From: JAVBPP01 sp031549535
GTDB lineage: Bacteria; Bacillota; Clostridia; Oscillospirales; Acutalibacteraceae
Direction: 5' to 3'
DNA length: 10,876 nucleotides
Assembly (NCBI GenBank): GCA_031549535.1
Contig: JAVBPP010000050.1
Location: forward strand, 1-10,876
Below are positions 7,252 through 10,876 of the stretch, piece after piece (within the stretch, counting starts at the first letter, position 1; the number at the start of each line of letters is the position of its first letter). The notes below the pieces were generated by a model. The model searched no databases. It saw nothing but the letters and a program-made list of their open reading frames with translations, and was not told where the DNA came from. Made by a program: the position numbers and the translations under genes.

Positions 7252-7588
7252 TATACAAATTTACGGCAAAGCCAAATGCTTTGACAGCAAAAAAGCCGAG
7301 CGCTATTTTAAAGAGCGGAAGATTCGCTATCAGTTTGTGGATATTCTGCGCTATGGTTTGAGCCGCGGGGAGTATGAGAGTGTCTGCCGCGCGGTCGGCG
7401 GCATGGAAGCCTTGCTGGATTCGCAGTCCAAGGCGTATGAGCAGCAGTTTATTGCCTACCTGGCCTCACGCGAGGCGGTTGAAGAAAAGCTGCTGGAACA
7501 TCCGGAGTTGTATCGAACCCCGATTGTGCGCAACGGCAGGCAGGCCACGGTAGGCTATCAGCCGGAGGTTTGGAAAACTTGGGAATGA
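7247..7588 (+). CDS. ArsC/Spx-family thioredoxin-fold protein
   Basis: The 113-residue cytoplasmic protein begins MNIQIYGKAKC, the beta strand and redox loop of the ArsC/Spx family, and ends with TPIVRNGRQATVGYQPEVW, a signature typical of Firmicute members often annotated as arsenate reductase. One cysteine, C11, sits at the active position followed by S14 instead of a second cysteine. R95 of TPIVR is kept, but the segment around residues 59-61 reads DSQSK, without the arginine of plasmid R773 ArsC at about position 60. Arsenate reduction is therefore doubtful; a glutaredoxin-like or Spx-like regulatory role is possible. AGAGGG lies 7 nt before the ATG. No arsenic-resistance genes are nearby. 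Its stop overlaps the next start (ATGA). Confidence 0.85.
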   Translation: MNIQIYGKAKCFDSKKAERYFKERKIRYQFVDILRYGLSRGEYESVCRAVGGMEALLDSQSKAYEQQFIAYLASREAVEEKLLEHPELYRTPIVRNGRQATVGYQPEVWKTWE

Positions 7589-8595
7589 AGCATTATCTTG
7601 TTTTGGTCTGCCTGTTCGTTGTGCTGCTATTAGCTGCCTGCGGCAAAGAAGAACCGTCTGCGCATTTGCAAGGGCAACACAGCGCGCTACAGTCAAGGTC
7701 ACAGCTTACAAGTAGCAGCGCGACGGTGCAAAGAACGGTGCCGACAAAGCAGGACAAAACGACCACGGCACAAGCTGCAACCCTGCGCCGAACCACAACG
7801 CGGGAGGTTAGTTCTGCGCCTTGCAAGCCCCTTGAGGATATAACAAATTATGCTTGCTACTACGGTTCCTTTCATCCGGATTTGAGGCGCTTTGATTTCG
7901 TGATTGTGGAAAGCGCCGCTTTGACAGCAGGGCAAATTGCGCAGTTGAAACGCGCGGGGACACTTGTTGTAGCATATCTCTCGATAGGGGAACAAATTGA
8001 ACCGGCTGACCTCAAGGCAAGTTATTTATTTCTGGATACCAAAGGGAATCCGGTAAAAAATAAAGCTTGGGGCAGTTATTATGTCAACGCGGCGGACGAG
8101 AATTGGCGAAAATTGATATTCAATCAAGCTGAAAAGCTGTATCAGATGGGCTTTGATGGCTTATTTCTGGATACGTTGGATACTGCCGAGCTATATCCGC
8201 AGTCTGCGCCGGGCATGGCAAGCTTGGTTCGAGAATTGCGCAGGCAGTTTCCGGAAGGAATCTTGGTCGCCAACCGTGGCTTTACAATCTTACCCCATAT
8301 TGCCGATGTTCTGGATGGGTTGCTGTTTGAATGCTTCAGCTCCGACTATGACGCGCAAAGCAAACGCTGCTATCAGTTGGAAGGGCAGGCAACTACAGAA
8401 AATCGGGAGCTTTTTCATTCGCTTCTGCAACCGTTTGTGAAGCGGGGACTGACGGTCCTCACGTTGGATTATTGTGAAAAAACAGAGACTGCCGCGCGGC
8501 GCGACTATGAAAAATGGGCGCGAAACTTGGGATGTATTCCCTACTGCGCAAACGGGGAATTGGATCAGCTTTATCTTCCCCCCGTCCCAGGATAA
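7585..8595 (+). CDS. GH114-type glycoside hydrolase lipoprotein (putative endo-alpha-1,4-polygalactosaminidase)
   Basis: The 336-residue protein starts with a lipoprotein signal (MKHYLVLVCLFVVLLLAAC) whose LAAC lipobox places the lipidated cysteine at residue 19. A Ser/Thr/Gln-rich linker, about residues 24-80, precedes the catalytic domain. That domain resembles GH114/TM1410-like proteins: NYACYYGSF, VVAYLSIGEQIEPAD, YYVNAADENW, GFDGLFLDTLD and LLFECFSS. D196 in FLD and E249 in LFE are the likely catalytic acids, by analogy with the Asp and Glu of fungal GH114 enzymes. It would act outside the membrane on a galactosamine-containing polymer; the substrate is inferred. The ATG at 7585 overlaps the preceding stop, so translation is probably coupled; a TTG at 7570 sits only 1 nt after GGAGG. 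The gene looks more AT-rich than its neighbours. Confidence 0.85.
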   Translation: MKHYLVLVCLFVVLLLAACGKEEPSAHLQGQHSALQSRSQLTSSSATVQRTVPTKQDKTTTAQAATLRRTTTREVSSAPCKPLEDITNYACYYGSFHPDLRRFDFVIVESAALTAGQIAQLKRAGTLVVAYLSIGEQIEPADLKASYLFLDTKGNPVKNKAWGSYYVNAADENWRKLIFNQAEKLYQMGFDGLFLDTLDTAELYPQSAPGMASLVRELRRQFPEGILVANRGFTILPHIADVLDGLLFECFSSDYDAQSKRCYQLEGQATTENRELFHSLLQPFVKRGLTVLTLDYCEKTETAARRDYEKWARNLGCIPYCANGELDQLYLPPVPG

Positions 8596-8603
8596 TTTCC
8601 CCG

Positions 8604-8629
8604 CATTCTGTATATACATATACAGAATG
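8604..8629. promoter_or_regulatory. 26-bp palindrome, probable operator or RNA switch
   Basis: Two perfect 12-bp arms, CATTCTGTATAT (8604-8615) and ATATACAGAATG (8618-8629), flank a central AC. It lies between the GH114 stop and the start of the next gene, ending 16 bp before that ATG. There is no U run, so it is not a terminator. In RNA, CCCC at 8599-8602 could extend the stem by pairing with the G run at 8633-8638 that forms the ribosome binding site. As DNA it has the form of a dimeric repressor site. Confidence 0.7.
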
Positions 8630-8645
8630 GATGGGGGGATTCGCG

Positions 8646-9215
8646 ATGCACGCATTATTCGTGTTTGGCCGAAAAAGGAAGTTTTTGCTTTGTATGGCCG
8701 CTTTGTTTTCGCTTTGCCTGATTGCCTGGCTTTGTCTGCGCGGCCTGCAGCCTGCCCGGACCGTGCTTGAGGAGAACCCTCTGGAGGTGAACGATGCCAT
8801 TGTGCGCGCCAAGCTATTGCAGGAGAGTTTGTGGGAGCTGGGGCTCTGTTCATCGGATGCGGTAGCGGAACTTTGGGCAAGGGGTGTGCAGCAGCGCAGC
8901 GGAGCCATGCAATACGCGGCGCTTTCCAACGCGCTGAAGCCGCAGTACGCCGCCTCGCTGGAGCGCAGTTTTCCGGGTTGGGTCACGGGCGTTTCCAGCC
9001 CGTGGGTGGCCTCGTTTGCCCTCAGCGCTCCCATGCAGGAGCGGGAGCAAAGCCGCTACCTTGTTACGTTTTCCACAGAGACTTCGGACGGCCCCTTTGA
9101 AACGTTGCATGCACAAATCACGGTTGCTCAGCAGAACGGGTATTACGGGATTACAGAAATTATACAGGATGAGGGCTTGCAAACATACAGCGGTTACGGC
9201 TTTACAGCACCGTAA
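8646..9215 (+). CDS. membrane-anchored protein of unknown function
   Basis: I do not recognise this 189-residue protein. The N-terminus is short and basic (GRKRKF), followed by one hydrophobic segment at about residues 13-32, then a soluble domain that should lie outside the cell. That domain holds an alpha-helical part (about 43-105) and a beta-rich part with GVSSPWVASF (115-124), YLVTFSTETSDGPFETLHAQITV and NGYYGITEI, a layout reminiscent of NTF2-like secreted domains. That similarity is only a guess. The G run at 8633-8638 is 7 nt before the chosen ATG; an ATG at 8631 in the same frame is possible but lies inside that site. The gene follows the GH114 gene by 50 bp, with the palindrome at 8604-8629 between them, and ends overlapping the next opposing gene. 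Confidence 0.8.
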   Translation: MHALFVFGRKRKFLLCMAALFSLCLIAWLCLRGLQPARTVLEENPLEVNDAIVRAKLLQESLWELGLCSSDAVAELWARGVQQRSGAMQYAALSNALKPQYAASLERSFPGWVTGVSSPWVASFALSAPMQEREQSRYLVTFSTETSDGPFETLHAQITVAQQNGYYGITEIIQDEGLQTYSGYGFTAP

Positions 9216-9723
9216 CCTGCATGCCCGCGAGCACATCCATGGTTTTTTGGTGAAGAAGAGGGTCGAAGGAGGCGCTCAAGGTGGAGTTTACCGCGATTTC
9301 TGCCTCCGGAAGAGCCGCTTTCGCCAAAACTGCGTTGGAAATCACACAGATGTTGGAGACCAGGCCGACAAATTCAATGTGGGTATACGCCTGCCCATGC
9401 AGCCAGTTCGCAAATTCCAGCGAGCCGAAGGCGGGCTTTTCAAAGCAGCGGTCAAAGGGCTTGCGCGCCATGCCCGTTGCGCCGTAAAGCTCCCAGCCGG
9501 GGCTGTTTTTCAGGCAGTGCGGAACAGGCAGCTTTCGGCCCTCCTGCGTTTTGTCATACTGTGCGCTGTGGGTGTCAAAGGTAAACACCACATCGCCACC
9601 TGCGGCGCGTATGGCTTCAATGCGCCGCGCAATGGGATGATCCATTTTCTCCGCCCCGGCGAAACCTAAGGCTCCCGTGACGAAATCAACCTGATAGTCT
9701 ACAACAACCAACAATCGTTTCAT
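9202..9723 (-). CDS. nicotinamidase/isochorismatase-family cysteine hydrolase
   Basis: The 173-residue cytoplasmic protein has the full catalytic and metal set of nicotinamidases. From the ATG at 9723, the catalytic aspartate is D9 in VVDYQVDF, the lysine K96 in FEKPAFGS and the cysteine C126 in VSNICVISNA. Metal ligands are D50 and H52 in TFDTHS plus H69 in VPHC. The retained metal site and size favour nicotinamide deamidation to nicotinate (NAD salvage) over isochorismate hydrolysis. AAAGGGAG (9737-9730) is 6 nt before ATG 9723; a TTG at 9729 would abut it. A 240-bp leader region with an inverted repeat lies upstream. The 3' end overlaps the opposing gene by 14 bp. A pncA symbol is not given because other amidases share this pattern. 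Confidence 0.88.
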   Translation of the reverse strand: MKRLLVVVDYQVDFVTGALGFAGAEKMDHPIARRIEAIRAAGGDVVFTFDTHSAQYDKTQEGRKLPVPHCLKNSPGWELYGATGMARKPFDRCFEKPAFGSLEFANWLHGQAYTHIEFVGLVSNICVISNAVLAKAALPEAEIAVNSTLSASFDPLLHQKTMDVLAGMQVTVL

Positions 9724-9774
9724 GCGCAACTCCCTTTCCGTATCATTATTACGCCTGCATCAAATGGTAGCACG

Positions 9775-9843
9775 GGTTTTGCGGGATATAGTCAAACCCA
9801 ACTATAAAATCCCATACAGCAAAGCATTTCATCCCGCAAAACC
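9775..9843. repeat. 13-bp inverted repeat upstream of the nicotinamidase-like gene
   Basis: GGTTTTGCGGGAT (9775-9787) recurs as its exact complement at 9831-9843, with 43 bp between. Inside lies a smaller repeat, TATAGT (9787-9792) with ACTATA (9801-9806), and GGGTTT (9774-9779) can alternatively pair with AAACCC (9794-9799). The element is 52-120 bp before the minus-strand ATG at 9723. On the minus strand TTGACT (9795-9790) and an extended -10-like TGCTACCAT (9772-9764) flank the near arm, but their spacing is too long for a firm promoter call. Confidence 0.6.
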
Positions 9844-9877
9844 TGCGAGCGTTACATGCAGGAGAATAGTATGGTAT

Positions 9878-9946
9878 AAAAACGGAGTGTATATCCCCGC
9901 CGCTGCCTGCGGCACAGGCCGTCAGACGCAAGGCGGGCATATACAC
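9878..9946 (-). terminator. long hairpin, probable terminator of the small membrane protein gene
   Basis: Arms 9887-9901 and 9932-9946 pair over 14 of 15 positions with one C-C mismatch. An inner stem, GCCTG (9905-9909) with CAGGC (9915-9919), is enclosed. On the minus-strand RNA it starts 26 nt after the stop codon of the membrane protein gene and is followed, after TCCG, by five U. The plus strand lacks a U run. The stem is longer than usual for a terminator, so another role is possible. Confidence 0.55.
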
Positions 9947-9972
9947 CCCATAAAAGGGCTATCCCAGCTAAC

Positions 9973-10248
9973 TTAGGCTACATCGCGGGAAATGTGCCTG
10001 CGCGGCTTTTCCTGTTGCGGTGGTTCCGGGGAATAGCTGATGGGAGCCGCCACCGGCTCGTGAACAACTTCAATTTGCTGCAGTTTTTTCATTTCGTGGC
10101 GGCGAATTTTAGCGGCCAGAGCGCGCAGTACAGCGCGGGCAAGCTTGTTTTCAAAGGCAATGAGCTTTTTTTCATAAATCAAGCCGAGAATCAATAAAAG
10201 TGCAGCCAATATTTCAAGGGTAGATGTAACGGCAAATGCAGCGGTCAT
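9973..10248 (-). CDS. small single-helix membrane protein of unknown function
   Basis: I do not recognise the family. The 91-residue protein has one hydrophobic helix (about residues 5-25), then a long, strongly basic amphipathic helix (about 26-60, many Lys and Arg with regular Leu/Ala/Ile) and a proline-rich, charged tail (64-91). This suggests a bitopic protein with a short outer N-terminus and a cytoplasmic helix that could bind a partner or nucleic acid. AGGAGG at 10263-10258 lies 9 nt before the ATG at 10248; the ATG at 10257 would abut it and is rejected. It is a single-gene unit with its own strong promoter and a hairpin terminator. The promoter carries LexA-like motifs, so damage-induced expression is a testable guess. 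Confidence 0.7.
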   Translation of the reverse strand: MTAAFAVTSTLEILAALLLILGLIYEKKLIAFENKLARAVLRALAAKIRRHEMKKLQQIEVVHEPVAAPISYSPEPPQQEKPRRHISRDVA

Positions 10249-10309
10249 GGCAGTCATCCTCCTGAACAGATAATCAATCTACAAATGTGTGTCGCAGGCG
10301 TCCTGCATG

Positions 10310-10375
10310 CGAAACGTTTGTTCCTTGTGAGCTTAGTATACCCCGAAAGTTTGTTCTTGTCAATACAAATGTTCG
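10310..10375 (-). promoter_or_regulatory. three GAAC-type (LexA-like) motifs over a promoter
   Basis: On the minus strand, GAACAAACGTTTCG (10323-10310), GAACAAACTTTCG (10356-10344) and CGAACATTTGTATT (10375-10362) occur within 66 bp. The first two are near copies. Against the Gram-positive LexA half-site pattern GAAC-N4-GTTC they have one, one and two mismatches. The middle copy lies in the promoter spacer and the third overlaps the -35, which are repressing positions. None is a perfect site, so the identity of the regulator is open. Confidence 0.4.
10335..10363 (-). promoter_or_regulatory. strong sigma-A promoter of the small membrane protein gene
   Basis: On the minus strand a consensus TTGACA (10363-10358), a 17-bp spacer and TATACT (10340-10335) are present, giving a start near 10328 and a leader of about 80 nt. 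Upstream, an A/T-only tract of 21 bp (10376-10396) reaches the position of an UP element. A small hairpin, GCAGG with CCTGC (10294-10306), lies in the leader. Confidence 0.8.
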
Positions 10376-10472
10376 AATTTTTTTAAAAAATTTTTTCAAT
10401 CGAAACGGACAAGCGCCCTTTCGTGGATTCGTTTACAGCATACCACAAGATATAAGAAAAGTCAATTACAGT

Positions 10473-10502
10473 TCCACAAGTTATGGGCGAAATCTTTATA
10501 CA
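10473..10502 (+). promoter_or_regulatory. candidate promoter for the nucleoside hydrolase gene
   Basis: TCCACA (10473-10478), an 18-bp spacer and TATACA (10497-10502) each match the consensus at 4 of 6 positions, with a predicted start near 10509 and a leader of about 28 nt. The -35 overlaps the second copy of CCACAAG; the first copy is 31 bp upstream at 10443-10449. Confidence 0.35.
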
Positions 10503-10536
10503 GCCGGTATTAGTTTTTAGGGAAAGGAAGCTTGAA

Positions 10537-10876
10537 ATGCAAGAAAAATTTGTTATTCTGGACTGTGACCCCGGCATTGATGACGCGTTGGCGCTGGCCT
10601 TGCTTTTAACCGTGCCACAACTGCGCCTACGCGCTGTGACGACAAGCGCAGGCAACCAAACGGCTGAAAAAACCTTCCGGAATGCGCGCAATTTACTGCA
10701 TGCCTTCGGGCGCGCGGATATTCCCGTTTACCCCGGGGCGGCGCGTCCCCTGGTGCGGGAACCGGAGCAGGCCGCGTGGGTGCACGGTGAGGACGGCTTG
10801 GGGGGCTGCCCGCTGGAAGAATCTCCGGCAGTGGGGGAAACACAGCCCGCCTGGGTCGCGTTGGCTCGGCTGCTCA
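10537..10876 (+). CDS. nucleoside hydrolase (inosine/uridine-preferring family), N-terminal part
   Basis: The frame is open from the ATG at 10537 to the window end, giving 113 residues of a family usually a little over 300 long. The protein starts with the hallmark calcium-binding motif DCDPGIDDA (D9, D11, D15, D16). It continues with TTSAGN (N40), the VYPGAARPL segment and VHGEDGLGG with H83, all characteristic of inosine-uridine preferring nucleoside hydrolases. These enzymes split the N-glycosidic bond of ribonucleosides for base salvage in the cytoplasm. Substrate preference cannot be read from this part. GGAAAGGAAG at 10521-10530 is a good ribosome binding site 6 nt before the ATG. The small membrane protein gene is divergent to it. 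Confidence 0.93.
   Translation, partial: MQEKFVILDCDPGIDDALALALLLTVPQLRLRAVTTSAGNQTAEKTFRNARNLLHAFGRADIPVYPGAARPLVREPEQAAWVHGEDGLGGCPLEESPAVGETQPAWVALARLL

Noticed and set aside
8604..8629. Palindrome after the GH114 gene as a terminator
   Set aside because: The arms are AT-rich with almost no loop and no U run follows.
8290..9034. Two long minus-strand frames opposite the GH114 and unknown membrane protein genes
   Set aside because: They are low-complexity shadows of plus-strand genes that have good starts, signal sequences and domain patterns.
10376..10396. A/T-only tract as a replication origin element or terminator
   Set aside because: It has no DnaA-box cluster nearby and no GC stem; it is better explained as part of promoter DNA.

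Overview
The window reads as chromosomal DNA from a Firmicute of the class Clostridia, probably an Oscillospirales/Ruminococcaceae-like gut organism. This is inferred from moderately high GC, AGGAGG-type ribosome binding sites, TTGACA/TATAAT-type promoters, an archaeal/fungal-type Asd in a dap operon and a typical LAAC lipoprotein signal. No tool was run, so the taxonomy is an inference. No CRISPR array, tRNA, rRNA, insertion sequence or prophage gene is visible.

Left third, minus strand (about 160-3640): a lysine/diaminopimelate operon transcribed asd - dapA - dapB - ACT-domain protein. It has a good promoter (TTGACT, 17 bp, TATACT), a structured inverted repeat at the start of the leader, a strong hairpin between dapA and dapB, and a clear intrinsic terminator at the end. 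The last gene looks like the detached regulatory half of aspartokinase. A further minus-strand gene may begin at the extreme left edge.

Middle (about 3550-5858), plus strand: queA and tgt, two steps of queuosine tRNA modification, transcribed divergently from the dap operon by a promoter interleaved with the dap promoter. tgt runs tail to tail into cca (minus, 5846-7186; tRNA CCA-end addition), and their 3' ends overlap by 13 bp.

Right-middle (7247-9215), plus strand: a single-cysteine ArsC/Spx-family thioredoxin-fold protein, overlapped by ATGA with a GH114-type lipoprotein, then an unrecognised membrane-anchored protein whose start lies just after a near-perfect 26-bp palindrome. This last gene overlaps by 14 bp the 3' end of an opposing nicotinamidase-like cysteine hydrolase.

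Right end (9730-10876): two non-coding stretches of about 240 and 290 bp enclose a small one-helix membrane protein gene (minus). That gene has a near-consensus promoter overlaid with three GAAC-type (LexA-like) motifs and a long hairpin terminator. A plus-strand nucleoside hydrolase is cut off by the window end. Most genes are ordinary housekeeping genes. The least explained material is regulatory: the asd/queA interleaved promoters, the palindrome at 8604-8629, the inverted repeat at 9775-9843 and the repeated motif at 10310-10375.
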